From contig JAHQIW010000486.1 in the NCBI GenBank assembly GCA_019055375.1, forward strand, positions 124,001 to 188,000: DNA of 64,000 nt. The letters are read 5' to 3'. The position numbers and the translations under genes were made by a program. Positions 10,716 through 22,854 of this stretch are shown piece by piece. Under the pieces are notes generated by a model. That model ran no database searches. It saw only the letters and a list, made by a program, of their open reading frames with translations, and was not told the origin of the DNA. Positions within the stretch are counted from its first letter, which is position 1, and each line of letters opens with the position of its first letter. This DNA is from Parelaphostrongylus tenuis (taxonomy: Eukaryota; Nematoda; Chromadorea; Rhabditida; Metastrongylidae).

Positions 10716-12420
10716 TCGTGTTCCGTTCTGCAAGCCAACCCCTTTGTTGAAACTTTATTTATTTCTTGCTTTGATAAAACTGCCGTACTCTAGCTCTTGC
10801 CGATATGTAAACTAACACCTTGTAAATTACTTATTCGATTAATTGCCCCCCTTACCTTTCTACGGTGGAATTGCCTATCCTTGCCTTTTCCTATGTATAA
10901 TCTGACAACTCTTGCCTTTTTAGCTTCAAAAATGCCTTCTTCTAACACTTGCCGATGTGTCTTTTTACTATGGGTCAGTGGGTTGATGGTTGTAGTTATA
11001 TCCTCTGAATGTCGAATTTATGTACAAACGTATTTGTTTATTAGGGTCAAGACGATCAAGATTCTACTAAACCGGTACTGCACCCTGTGTTATAAAACAT
11101 GTATGTAAAAAAATTTTCATGCTGTTGTCTTTTGTTAACTAGCTGTAAATAAAAGTGAGTGCTCACTTTAAGTCAAGTTCACTATACACGGTGATGAAGG
11201 AGTGAAGGATAAAGCATTTGGTATTGATTAACCCATAGTGCCATACATTCGATCTCATCAAGCACCATAGAAATAGCTGAATATTTGGCTTCAAAAATGA
11301 CTTACAGTGGTTTCTGAATGTATAAGTAAGTGCTCGTCTGTTCACAGGCTAGTCTAAAAAACAATTTGCTGATCCCTCAATCATGAAAGGTCCAGCTGGT
11401 CGGTACCCGACATTCATTTAACGATCACGTATGTACTTCAGCGCACCTCGAATTACTCGCTACATACCCATTGATTTTTGTTTTAAGCAAAAAGTTATAA
11501 TGATATCCAGTATTTAGTTACAGTCAGCTATCCTGTCTTCTCATACTGTTGAAGAACATGGACATTCATTTCTAGCGCTAGCTCATTTTTTCTAGCGAGG
11601 TGCTATACAACTGTACACATTCTATAACTGTAAATTTGTCAGTGTTTGGATTAAACAAAGATTCGTGATTCCAGCTGTCTTTCGATCCACACTTTTTCCT
11701 CTTTTTTTTCTTCTTAAGGAGCTATTTTATCGAATGACGATAATTTTGGTGAATGTATTGGAGAGACAGAGTTATAATATTTCTTTCTTACCCAGTTACT
11801 TTATTTTCAGTAACACCCAAGATAGACTTCCTATGCAAGATATTTGCGCTCTCTTGATCTATTAATAAAACTTGCAGTCTTTCGAGTTCTCGTTGCGCTC
11901 CTTTTTCGATATCTCTGTAGCAGTTCTCCATTGCAGTAGTTTCACCAGAAATAGAAAAAGTTGTGGCAAACAGTTTTGTGCTGGCTTATCCCACCTGACG
12001 ACAAACAAGCGGTCACATAGCATTTCAAACCTTCTCTCTCTTTGAGAAGCGTTTCAAAACTTTAGTGTACCCAGTCCGAAATTTTTCACCGTACAATCCG
12101 TTTTTGGTTAGTGTCACACATTTATTAAGCAAAGTAATGATTTGTTTTATGAGCGAGACGCAGTATATTTTTTTCACAGTTTAAATTAATTCAATAAGCA
12201 GCAGGTGAAACGTCGTTTGCAACAAGTCTTAGAGCGAAAACTGCGCGTTAGAACGATTTTAACATGATCATATCTAATTGAGATTTATTTCATTATCAAA
12301 CGGCAAATTTCATCGATGCTCAAACTGCCATTCACTTTTGCACCGACCTAATACACACATCACAAGCCCTTGTGCATCTTTATTTCATTACCTTTTAACA
12401 TTTGATATTTCCTTCACCAG
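10716..12420. other. ZIP13 3' flank and intergenic DNA
   Basis: The first part is probably the ZIP13 3' UTR, up to the poly(A) signal at 11148. The rest is AT-rich with no supported gene. Confidence 0.4.
11148..11153 (+). promoter_or_regulatory. Candidate poly(A) signal of the ZIP13 gene
   Basis: First canonical AATAAA downstream of the ZIP13 stop, about 430 bases after it. The distance is plausible but long, and a variant signal closer to the stop may be used instead. Confidence 0.4.
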
Positions 12421-14896
12421 ATGCGAGGTCAAATTCGTTATACAACGAGAACAGCTTCCTTGATGCTGAAATACCAGAGAGAATAGGTTGCAAAGATCTC
12501 AGCGCAAACGGCTGTTTTTATTCCCCTCAATCGAGTCCAACAGAAGTGCCCTACTTCTCGCACAGTGAATCAGGAGAGTATTATTCGGCAGGTTTTAGCG
12601 TCGGACCATCGGGTCGGTGATCTTTCCTGTAGAACGCTTGACGTCCCGAGAAATCCAACCGGTAACGGCTTTCGTCCACCGGTTGATGTTAAACGCATTA
12701 CGTGTCCGCCCTACATTATCTTGAATAACCTGACGTGTAGAACGGCATTGTTGACCTTCGATCGATGACGAAACTAAGAACTCCAGATCCTTTCGCTGAT
12801 TTACGAGATGCGGGATACTCCTAGCATTGACATTTCGACTGTGCGTTCAATAAGCCAATTGTTCTTCCATCCTGCTTACGTAGCGACCAGGTTTCTGCTG
12901 CATACATTATGGCAGGGATAATCGTCGAGTCGAAAAGATAGGCACGGGTCGGATGATATTTGCCTTCTTCACTACATCCTCGATGTTCTTGAACGTTCCC
13001 CAAGCCGCTCGCTCCCTCTTGCTCAACTCTGAAACTTGTTCGTTCATCATATTGGTTTCACGAATTAGACGTAACTGAAGCACTTAGAGATGTTCGTTTC
13101 GTTGAGCGTGAATGGAGCATTCCAAATCCATCCGTTTCTCATGATCATATCCTTCGTTAGATTTGGTTGAGGCCAATCTTTCTGCAGGCGTTGTCGAAAT
13201 CGGTCAGCAATCGTTTCGCCTGGCTGATGCTTGGTGTCATGAGGACGATATCATCAGCGAGGCGAAAATGGTTCAATTGTCGACCTATGATTTTCACTCC
13301 ATATCGTCCCGTTCTGATGGTCGGATGGCGTTTTGGAGAGTGCAGTGAATAATTTTGGCGAGTTTATATCGCCTTATCGAACCCCTCTTCTTACGTCGAT
13401 ATTAATATCTCATGATTATTATTCAGCCAACATCTCATGTGGCCTGTTAATGGACTATTCTACCAGCCGACACACGTGTTTCGGCCTTGAGTAGCCTCGT
13501 CAGTCGGGCAGAGCACTTCGTCTTCAGCCACTCTGCTCGAGGTACTCCAGTCCCCTATGCTAAGAGTAGCCAACGACGAAAGATTTACACAATTGCCGCC
13601 TAGTGAAAAATCACTAGATCGGGAGTTTTGGCACACTCGATTGTTCGTGGCCGTTAATAGGTTGGAGAAGACGTTCTGAGAAGATGTTTGTAAAATGTTA
13701 ATTTATGCACATATTACATTCAAACAAAGACAGAACTAATAGTCAAAGTACTCGCCTCTAACTTCAAGCACTTCCTCCACTTCTCCGGCAAAAGATCGAT
13801 TCCGCGAGCATAAAATTCCGATTTCGAGCTGCCAGCATCCGAGTTGTCAAGAAGGTATTTTCTTCAATAGCTTCAAGCACAGCTTGATGACCAACTTCTT
13901 TTGAGCGACCTAAATGCAGCTGATCTTCTAGACTTTCTTCACCTTCGTCAAAGTTTTTGAACCATCCGTACACCGTACTTTTGTCAACTGTGTCTTCGCC
14001 CCAAGCCAGATTGATGCGTTCACTTGCCACCGTTGCATTTGAACCAAACAACCATTCGAGCATCATCAGCAACCTAATTCGCTCTCTTGTTAACTCCATC
14101 TTGAGAAAAGTAGATAATCAACCAACCAAATCGCCAATCCTTTCAGAGAACGTAAAGTGGCTTAAACTGAGAAATGCTCCCATCGAGCCACAATTGGAGA
14201 CTGCGTTTGATGAGGATGCGAGAATGCTAGGTTGGAAAGAAAGTCCTGAGGCACTTGAAAAAAATGGAAATTTATGCATGAATTAAGGAAAATGCAATAA
14301 ACTATTACTCAGAATAATGGGCATCGTTTTCCACAATGTTATGCCATCGGTCCACCAAGTTTCGGATCTGGTCAAAGTACCGACGGGTGATCGTCCAAAA
14401 CAGCAATCAAATCTTATTTGTTCAACTTTGCGGGACGTCCTGAACGAGTCTTGCCTTCAAGGTCAAGATATGCGGCATTGAAAAGCTCGTTGAAGTTTAC
14501 ATTCAGCAGCAGATTTTCTTGTTGTGACTTCCATACAACTTCGTTGATTTCATCGACTGCAGCTCGCTGTAAAAGATCTTTTCTCCAATCCGACGCAATG
14601 AAACAAGAACGTCCATTGCTTTGGACATGGCGAAGGCTTGTAACAAAGAAAATAAAGACGAATGATATCTAGGGCTTCAGTGAAAACCCCACTGTAATAA
14701 ACCTATGATCTGCGAGTTATCTCATGCTTATTTGAAGTGCCCCAGAACTTTCTTTCCAGTCATAGTACTTCACACCGCTAGCTTTGAATTCCAAGAAGAA
14801 CCGACTCGACGAACTTCAAAAACCATTTATGAAAATGGCCAAGTCATCAGAGCTGCAACTTGCGGCAAACAAGCGAAATCTGACGTACAGTGCTGA
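12421..14896 (+). CDS. Possible two-exon gene fragment with a TE-filled intron
   Basis: Exon one (12421-12591) follows a TTCACCAG acceptor and ends at a GCAG|GTTTTAG donor. It encodes a serine- and tyrosine-rich stretch (SPQSSPTEVP, SESGEYYS). Exon two (14760-14896) follows TTTCTTTCCAG and runs to a TGA stop (FEFQEEPTRRTSK, RAATCGKQAKSD). The phases fit (one base plus two). The 2.2-kb gap holds an RTE fragment, an R1 repeat and mariner relics, and the RTE starts only five bases past the donor. I do not recognise the product. Frames of this size next to an acceptor can arise by chance here, so it is tentative. Confidence 0.25.
12596..13398 (-). mobile_element. RTE-type retrotransposon fragment
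   Basis: Read on the minus strand it encodes frameshifted parts of the RTE protein, from around the reverse transcriptase active-site region (RLADD-like text near 13255) to the C-terminal RWxGGHVMRL-type and WISRDVK-type motifs. It is colinear with the larger copy at 22855-25911. Both ends are cut: the left end stops short of the usual 3' tail, and the right end meets an R1 repeat near 13400. Confidence 0.8.
13400..13690 (+). repeat. R1 repeat copy
   Basis: Begins with ATTATTATTCAGCCAACAT and contains the R1 core ACACGTGTTTCGGCCTTGA then AGCCTCGTCAGTCGGGC. It abuts the RTE fragment on its left and a mariner relic on its right. Confidence 0.5.
13736..14099 (-). mobile_element. Mariner relic with deleted catalytic core
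   Basis: The minus strand starts with MELTRERIRLLMM and keeps the paired helix-turn-helix DNA-binding region (STVYGWFKNFDEGEESLED, then GRSKEV). About 75 residues in, it jumps straight to the transposase C-terminus (GIDLLPEKWRKC and, after a frameshift, GEYFDY and a TAG stop). The central DD(34)D catalytic domain, roughly 200 residues in intact mariners, is absent, so the copy cannot encode active transposase. The M-E-L-T-R-E start is typical of one mariner lineage widespread in invertebrates. Confidence 0.8.
14305..14620 (-). mobile_element. Second mariner relic, core deleted
   Basis: From high to low coordinates, the minus strand shows a decayed N-terminal region ending in LEGKTRSGRP (the conserved linker after the first DNA-binding domain), then almost at once the C-terminal motif RYFDQIRNLVDRWHNIVE and a TAA stop at 14305. 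The catalytic domain between them is missing. Frameshifts obscure the exact N-terminal limit. It is a different copy from the relic at 13736 and lies just upstream of it in the same orientation. Confidence 0.55.
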
Positions 14897-17053
14897 TTGT
14901 GGGTATGGGAGAGCGAATCGAATGAAAGTAGTGTTTCTTCAAAAACTTGATATTAGACCTTGATAAAAATCATGGGAAGGACAAAAAATCTTTCTATTAA
15001 ATCTCGTTATAGCGGTGGGATGATATTAAAAATATACCCATCGATGTTGAATGATATGCAAAAATTTGGAAATTTTTCCAATTTTTTGTTGCTCTAGTAC
15101 AAGAGTTTGAATTGAAAGCTTCCAGCCTAAGACGACGCATTTCAAACTCACGAATGGGTGCCTTTTGGTTGATGTGCCTACGTTCATGCACCCACCAATG
15201 GAGTACGGAGACCATATAATAGGAATCCACGACGAACATGTAGAGGATAGAATCCCCTTTCATTGGTTGATTAGCTCTTTGGCGCCACAGGAAAGGCATC
15301 AAAGAGTAAGTACGGGCATATTGGATGAAATGCCACACATCATGAATGTAATGTGAGTTTGGTCTTAGTAGACAACAGAATCATTATTAGAATTTGTCAT
15401 AAAATCGCCTTACTAGACCTTTACATGCTAAGCGCAATCGTACACTCATCTAATTTTCGTTAACGTTGACGCGATATGTGACCACTCAGCATGAACAGTT
15501 CCGCTTCTGTTGGATAATTGTTAAGAGATGGTGTTATGCTTATCAACACCGGAAAAACGCATCGAGCGAAACAACAGTGTGCGCTAGTAATCTGTTGCCA
15601 GTATTTGTAACAGTATGCGTCGCCCTGAATACCTCTGCAGCGTTCCCAGATAACTACCATTAAACAATGTGAATTTCAATTATTCAGTTTTGATCTAAAC
15701 AACCTTTGTGTTAAATGGTCCTAACATGTTATACACTCTGCCGCGTACTGCCTCCCTGCAAAATTTTACAACTTTATAAATCACGTTGCGACAGACACCT
15801 GGTCCTTGTCTTTGTTCCCGAAAAAGGTGCTTTTTTGCCTTTGGTTCATTGCGACTGGCAACGGCTACAACATTTCTTCACTTCTGGAGTAAATAATCTA
15901 TAGTAATAGAATAACTGCGATCGATCTCTTTCTGTAACAGCTTTGATTGCAAAATCAGATAGCCGCCCACATGAAAATTTTTAGATTATAGGCTACTTTA
16001 CAGCATCTTGAGGACATCTAGTATTATTGTAACCTCGCCTCTATCAATCCACTCTGACAATAATCACTGAGCTAGACTTAAGTTGAAGTAAAATTTACAG
16101 TTAGTGCGTTATAAATACTATATCGCATCATAAACAATTTTAAACAGAGAGCGTAAATCGCTACATTTCGCTGTTTCTGTATTGTGAGCTTGGAGCTTGA
16201 GAGCTGTTTGACTCTTGTCAGACTATTCCTTTCGAACCATAAAGCGTTGACCTCCATTTCTTTGGGCACGATTTACTGTGGAGCGTGTGATCAATTCCCT
16301 GCCGATTTGGAAGTCTTTGCTAACAGTGCTAAGAGAACTGATCTCAAAGCAAAATCGCTACTACTTAGAAAATATAATAGTTTTCTATCCCAAGTCATCT
16401 CTAGTAATCGATATAAAGTCTGTTAATAGAAAGGTAATTGTAATCCGTATTTGTGAATTCATGTCACAGCATATTAAGTCTTTAGTGTGAGGCGATTTTC
16501 TAGCCAACTGCATTGACCGAAAATAGCACTATGGTGCTACGCAATGGTCATTAATGGTAATGATCATCATTATGGTGAAAAGAGTCAATATCGATAGCTT
16601 TGGCAACGATAAAGAAGTTCTTGACTTGAAAATCCTACGTGGCTATTAATGTCTTGGTTTATGATGCTCACGATTGCTTGCCATAAAGCTATATTATGAG
16701 TGGCACTTCGAAGAAGCAGTCTCCATAGAAGCACATATGATTGAAGTCGACTATACAAAGTAGTTACTTTATGCAAAGTAGGTCTTCGTAGTCCCGTTGA
16801 GTCGAAACGACTGACGGGAAGCTCTACCTTGTATTAGAGGCAATTTTTACCATCGTTATGAATGATCGACAGCAGCCATTATCCATGTGAGAATATATTA
16901 CCTCGTCAGTAGCTGTTCAAGATTATTCTTTTAGAAAGAAATTTCGTTCTGCTGTGGTTGGAATGGTAATAGCTGTTGTTTAGAAAGTAATAATGACTGG
17001 AATTTGAAAAAGTGAGACACACTTCTTGACACTTTGTCTATCCGTCTTCACAG
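14897..17053. other. No firmly supported gene
   Basis: A few open frames of 60-110 codons occur. One at 15112-15305 (plus) ends at a good donor (AGA|GTAAGT) and includes the acidic stretch GIHDEHVEDRIPFHW. One at about 16217-16420 (plus) follows a CTTGTCAG acceptor. Neither connects to another exon and neither is recognised. Confidence 0.3.
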
Positions 17054-17202
17054 TGTTTATTTTTATTGTGCGGATCCCAGTGCTTCTAGCATTCAATTCG
17101 TTTGTTCGCCTTCTTCTTGAACATCGTAGAATACAGATTGAGCGAGTCTTCTTGCAGTTTCGAGGACAGCCTGACTGTGGCGTTCCAGAGAGGGTTAGCT
17201 GA
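17054..17202 (+). CDS. Possible exon of a membrane protein
   Basis: A pyrimidine-rich TCCGTCTTCACAG acceptor is followed by 48 open codons and a stop at 17200-17202. The first third is strongly hydrophobic (FIFIVRIPVLLAF) and the rest is basic (LLEHRRIQIERVF), like a membrane segment with a cytoplasmic tail. No partner exon was found, and no family is recognised. The minus-strand frame over the same bases is treated as a shadow. Confidence 0.22.
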
Positions 17203-18599
17203 CTGCTAGAGAGAGTTGCTGTGGAAATCTCCTCCACGCGCTCCGCGACGAGCATCACAACCAATCGGCCACGGCGCCCCCAGAAAATGATATGACAAAA
17301 TAGTTAAAGTTTACTGATATTTTAGTGAATTTTCGTTTTCTCTTTCAATTAAGAGATCCATCTCCACTAACAAACTGATTTTTCCTTACTTTCTTCAATA
17401 CCGTGAAAAAGCTCTGGGCTTCAACTACTCCTAACGTAGGAGGGCCACTCCGACAGGGCAGAAACCTCTTTCTGATGTTAGAAGGGTGTCTCATACACAA
17501 TAATAGAAAGGCAGCCCTCTCTTCGAATGATCTTGGGAATCTTAGCCAGATGGGTGGAGACTTCGAATAATGGATCTTTCTGGCTGGCACGTTACGATCG
17601 TAACTTTTATCTCAACGTCCCACGATTTAGGTATGCGTGGTGAACACGAACAATGGCTCCAACTGCATTGCTTGACGTGCATTTTACATCGGAGATACGT
17701 TGCTGTCAGTGAATAATAAGTCATGCACTTCAACGGATCAAGCAAGTAAATTGTTGATGAGAGTCCTGAAAAAAGGCATTGTGAGTCTGCTTATATTTTT
17801 CAGTTCAGCTGAGTAGATTTGTCGATGCTTTGTAGTCAAGCCTTCTAACTCAAAACATTGTGTGTTATAGTCTTTTAGTCTAACGTTTTCTTCGACAATT
17901 GCGACATCAATGAGAATAGTGTACTATGCTGCAACCGCACCAGCTGCTGCATATCTATGTGATATTTGACGGTGTCGCTTAACAAAGCCGTGATCTTGTT
18001 CTTTTCAGATTAACTCAGTATAATTGCTCAAAAGAAGATTTTAGTCATTTCTGGAATGTCATTTTCAATATAAAGACGACCACCTGATATCCGGACATTG
18101 TTGAGAGCAGAAGAGAACCTTTCAAATGCAATAAGGGATATTATGCCAATTACTCTATCAAAAATATTCATCACCTGGTAGAACTTTGAAAAAGGACTTT
18201 CAAGGTTTTTTAGACTCGCTTAAATGTGGAACGGCCGCTGGAGCCAGCTGCTATCGCCTTTGTCAAAGCTGTTTTAAACACGAAGGCGGTCAATGTCATG
18301 GACCCGATTATGCCCGATGAGGTTGTCACCATGTGCAAGTTTGTTGGATTTTGAGAACAAATTACCTATTAAAAACATTTCGCTAAACTATTCTAGAGCT
18401 GAACTACTGCGAATGAAGCGCGAGACATTCGTCCCCAAAAAGCACATGCTAAAGTAATCAACAAAAAGTTCTGACAAAATAAATGAAGAGGATGACAGAA
18501 GTCAATGTGCTGAACAACCGCAAAGGTGGTGGAGATGCTTTCCTAGTCCAATAATACTTCGAATTCTAATCAAAGAAGCAAATATGATCTGATAACATG
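17203..18599. other. No supported gene
   Basis: Part 18050-18530 has frameshifted protein-like text on the plus strand (EENLSNAIRDIMPI, later YSRAELLRMKRETFVP) and could be a decayed coding fragment. I cannot name a source, and stop codons interrupt all frames. Confidence 0.25.
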
Positions 18600-18830
18600 T
18601 TTTAAGAATTTCATGAGGTTTTTGTGCCACTTATCATGTGCTAGACACGTATCTTGGCCTTTCAGCCTCATCGGTGCCCCTCGTTTGAGGTGATTTCTTA
18701 TAAGGGGTGTATCCCCTACATGTAAGAGAACTGACAACGAACAACTTACACCGCACGTGTGTCAAGTGAAAAATCACCAGACACTGCAATCTTTGGCAGT
18801 CGATGCTCACTGCTGATAATTATGATAATG
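18600..18830 (+). repeat. R1 repeat copy, diverged
   Basis: Shares GACACGTATCTTGGCCTTTCAGCCTCAT with the R1 core, then the AAGTGAAAAATCACCAGA block also seen at about 13598. The outer ends are not clear. Confidence 0.4.
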
Positions 18831-19092
18831 TTGTAGCAGACAAAACAAAACAAGTGATAAGAATTTAAACGTAAGCGAAGGGGCTATTAGTCACTTTTAA
18901 GGCCACGTGTCGAAAGAAGGGCCAACTGTGTTTTGTAGCGCATCTCCAACCACTACGCTACTCGCGCTATCAAACGAGATCAGACACAAATTATTCAATA
19001 ATAAGTACATGTATCTCACGAAAAGGCTCAAATCCTCTCAAACCAATTTTTTTGTTTTAATACTAATTTTTCCACTTAGTGTTAACAAGAGC

Positions 19093-19298
19093 ATACCCAA
19101 TATGTGGAGTGCTGTGCAAAAACGTTTGCGTCAGCAGGGATTCGAACCCAGATCTCACTCTTTCCGATATAAGAGTGACTGTGCAAAACGAGCGTCGGTG
19201 GTGCAACGGTTAGCATACGCTCCCGGAAAAACTGAGATCTGGGTATGAAGCCCGGCTGACGCAAACGTTTCTGCACAGCACTCCACATATTGGGTATA
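19093..19298. repeat. F2 tRNA-derived foldback (two heads facing each other)
   Basis: Arms of about 54 bases (starting ATACCCAATATGTGGAGTGC on each side) are near-perfect inverted repeats. Each arm includes the 3' half of a tRNA-like unit: the left arm reads it on the minus strand (GATTCGAACCC) and the right arm on the plus strand. The right unit, 19192-19262, pairs GCGTCGG with CTGACGC as an acceptor stem and has a T-arm CTGGG/CCCGG. The whole element could form a long hairpin as RNA or single-stranded DNA. Confidence 0.8.
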
Positions 19299-22179
19299 CT
19301 GTAACATCATACCACTGCAAGTGGCAGTCAAAATAAGAAAAGAATGTCAACAAGAGCCTCACTCCAGTCATTTACCTTTTATTGATCTTCATTTAGTCTC
19401 TTTAACATTCACATTCGGTATATCAGAATTGCCTAACAGAATATCTATCACGACCCATCTGTTCAATCAGTGTCATTCCTAGGTGTTTTTTTTCCAAATT
19501 CTCTAAGTGTATATGGTCGCAGGGTTTCTGACATGAGAAGAGCTTGTAGCGTAATACCTCAGCGACCGTTTCGAGTTCAGTAGCTCCCTTTCGAACCAGT
19601 ATTATTTTATTAGTAAGAATTCCAGCAATTGCTCATGACTTCGGGTATCAGTATCCGAAAACTCTATAGAGATGAGCATGGCATGGAGATATTGAACCCC
19701 GCATTGTTACAGGTGGGACATGCTTTCCTACGAAGGACCAGTTATCAAAGTGAATCTTTTTCAAATCACCGTCTAAATTCTTCATTGTTTATCCTGACGC
19801 AAATGGCCACATTCCAGCAGTCCTTATTACCGTCGAATAATGCATCTGATTTGGGCTACTGCATTATTGGTATGTTTGAAAAAAAATTTTCTTCTGATGA
19901 GCATGAATATTAGCTATTTTGTTAACAACTCTATTGCCATTTTGGTCTGTACGATTTCTTTGGCAGATGATTATGCAACAGTATAACGAAGAATATGATA
20001 AGTCTGTACCCTCTTCACTGCATTATACCTATGAAAGGCCTAGACTTGCTGTAGTGTCGAATCCCTGACAATGTGCACTCAAGTGACGCCTCATCTTGAT
20101 GGATTTCAAAAACCACATTTGATCTATATTATATATTACTAAAAGTATATAGTCATGAAGAATTGTCACTTCTCAAACTAACAATATGATCAAGTTCTAT
20201 GTAGCTACTATCATTACGAATGTTAGAATATCGAGATGCAAACAAATTACCAACCGTGTTCGTTACAGCACGTTTTCGTAATGGCCATGGTTTCTGTGAT
20301 AAGAGAACAATGAAGAAAGAGCGGCAACACTGATAGAAATTAGAGATTTCTACAACTGTTGCTTAATCTTCTCGCATTGTAATAAATTGTGAAGTTCTAG
20401 AATTCCATCCACAAAGTAATGCTTCAATATCTACCACGTCAGACAACAGTTGAGATGCAACTCAAAACGCCTTTCTGTGCACTTCCTGTGTATGCGTGCC
20501 TATTCAAAATTCAATATTGTAAAAGGTAATAGAAAACAGCGCTATGAACCATTTCTCAAGGAACTGACATAGAAAGAAGCTTCATATTGAAACATGAGGT
20601 TTAATTGTGTTCATGTGAGGAAGACTTGTCGAACTTTCCAATGGTTGACAGGGATATCTTCGCGTACTTTCTAGTTACTTCATCGGAAGTTACTAGCCAA
20701 ATCGATGTGTAGGATACACTAGGGCATAAAATTAGTTCACGAATGCATGGGTATGTCTACATACACTCACGCAGAATATGTCATTCCAAAGCAACAACTG
20801 CAAAAACTTGCCCAGAATTCTCCTACGTTTCGAAGGAAGATTAGAGTTGGTTTTGTGCTGTGCTTAACACTTAACGACTATGTGTGCCTTCTTCGGTCGT
20901 AATTGGTAGGCCGTTTCGGATCGTGTGTACGTTTTGGTACGCTCACTTTTGAGAGCTCTTTTATATGGCTATGGTTTCTTTTGAATAAGGCATAGAATGA
21001 CAGGAGATCAAGGCAAAGCGGTAAACATCGTACTTTTTGTTTATGATAAAAACTTTATAGATATTGACGTTAACGTAAGTTGCATAGTGAATAAAAGTTT
21101 TTCTTTAGATAGAAAAATTGATATAGTTTAAGAACATGGAGGGTATGACCAGATGATGCAGGTTCAGTGGAATCTGATGAGACAGTGAAAATTATGTGAG
21201 GCTATCAAGTATAAGCGGTAATCTCACAAAACTAATGTGCTCTTCTTTCTGAGCTCTACGGATTGTACGCATCGATTACAGCACATAGCAATCACGTTTC
21301 ATAGCAACTCCCGGATGTTTTCTATAACGACTCCCCGTATACCAACAATAAATGTCCGCGGGATTGAGAAGGTAAAACACTTGCACGTCATGTGAAGAGT
21401 GAATCGCAAAGCCGCTAGTCAACTTATCATTCAATAAAAGTTTTTTTTCGTTTTGAGAAAACTTCTTGATTTATCTTGATGAATCGTGATTTGCTCTGCG
21501 CATTCATTTGCTCCTGGAGCATACATAGCTCTTATGTGTAAAAAAGAACGCCAAGCTCCCACGCATTTACACTGAATTTAGCATTCAGCCATTTTTAATA
21601 AGTTGTGCAAAGATTATTACGATAGAAATCTTGATTATATGACATTTTTTATTATATACACTTTAGTCATCACAACTATTGAAAATTAGAAAATAATGAG
21701 TAGTTGGTTAAATTTGATTATGTATAGTGCACGCGATACCAATTTATCTACAAGTATCAGCAATCTTTTGATTTTTAGTGTAACTCAGTAGTTGAGATCT
21801 GTGAAGAAATACAGAACAAACTTTCTTCTATGCTCTATTACTATTTGCTCTCCGTATAAGCTCTTATAATTTACTATAATTTTATTCGTCGTTGCTATTT
21901 TGCCGCTGGCCATGTCCACTGACTTCGCATTTTTACGTACTTTACAGTAAAATGTCTTCAAGGTAATGTCCTTCACATCCTCACGTTTGAACCCCTTGAA
22001 GAAACTTCACTGTGAGCACATGCAGGTAGTTAGGGCCACCACCAGTGGCCACTCGAGACCATGTCCACACGTCTCTTTCCTATACTCCTCCACCTTCCCG
22101 CTTGGCTTCATAGACTTCGTGAATTTCCACGATTTTTTAATAGTTTACATATGCGAACTAAGAGAGAGAGAACTGCGAG
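19299..22179. other. Long gene-poor stretch
   Basis: About 2.9 kb, AT-rich, without a splice-supported frame. A minus-strand frame at 21785-21976 (63 codons, beginning MKDITLKTFYCK) is the only one with an ATG and balanced composition. I would not call it a gene without transcripts. Confidence 0.35.
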
Positions 22180-22440
22180 CATGCATGTAGCGCAGTGGAT
22201 AGAGGTTGCTGTACGTTGCACACGAGGTCAATTTTTCGATCATGCGCTCATTGCTCACCAAGCCAACCAATCCTCCAGGGGACTTGTTTAGGAGGATAAG
22301 CAGCACTGACTCGGTTTGAGGGAGGCCACCGCGAGTCACTGTAAAGGCCAGATATGCATTCAATCACCTTATACAAAGTTGATCGTTGATGGCGAGTGCA
22401 TGGCGCATCCCTCAGGGATTGATGAACACCAAGATTTAAT
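22180..22440 (+). mobile_element. F1 tRNA-derived SINE
   Basis: The A-box-like GTAGCGCAGTGGATAGAGG, a decayed B-box (TTTTTCGATCATGCG), then the common F1 body (GGCTCACCAAG-type text, AGGATAAGCAGCACTGACTC, AAAGGCCAGATATGC) and the GCATGGCGCATCCCTC 3' part occur in order. Confidence 0.65.
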
Positions 22441-22700
22441 TTTTTATCCTTGTATTGTACAGGATGTGAAGCCATAAAATAATCGAAAAATCAAAATAGC
22501 GTCCAAGGACTTTCGACTAGTCTCGACTAATACCACATACGCCCAGGCTCTGAAGAAGGCGGGTCGCCGGAACGTCAGCCAAATTTCTACGACTACTTTA
22601 CCAACCTCGCGCCAGCTAATCAAGAAAAGTTTTCTCGTTTCATATATCAATTGATTATGCCGAGGTTTATAGAAAGTCGAATTTTGACTAGTTGACACAA
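22441..22700 (+). repeat. R2 dispersed repeat
   Basis: Contains CAGGCTCTGAAGAAGGCG, then AACGTCAGCC and TGCCGAGGTTTATAGAAAGTCG. The same blocks recur in the same order at about 53085-53340, and in part at 33930-34040. Nature unknown. Confidence 0.4.
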
Positions 22701-22854
22701 TTAGTCAATATTCTGAAGCTACTACGTAGCATCTATTGGGTCAAAAAGTTTTGGTGCTTTTGCATTCTTCGTAGCGGAGATGGGTCCGTGTCGCTAGTTC
22801 ACAGCTGACCTTCGCTGCAATTTCGGAGTCAACTCGCTATAAATATAACCTAAG

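Noticed and set aside
19192..19262. Functional tRNA gene
   Set aside because: The acceptor and T-arms pair, but the unit is part of an inverted repeat and has several damaged relatives in the window; a tRNA-derived repeat explains it better.
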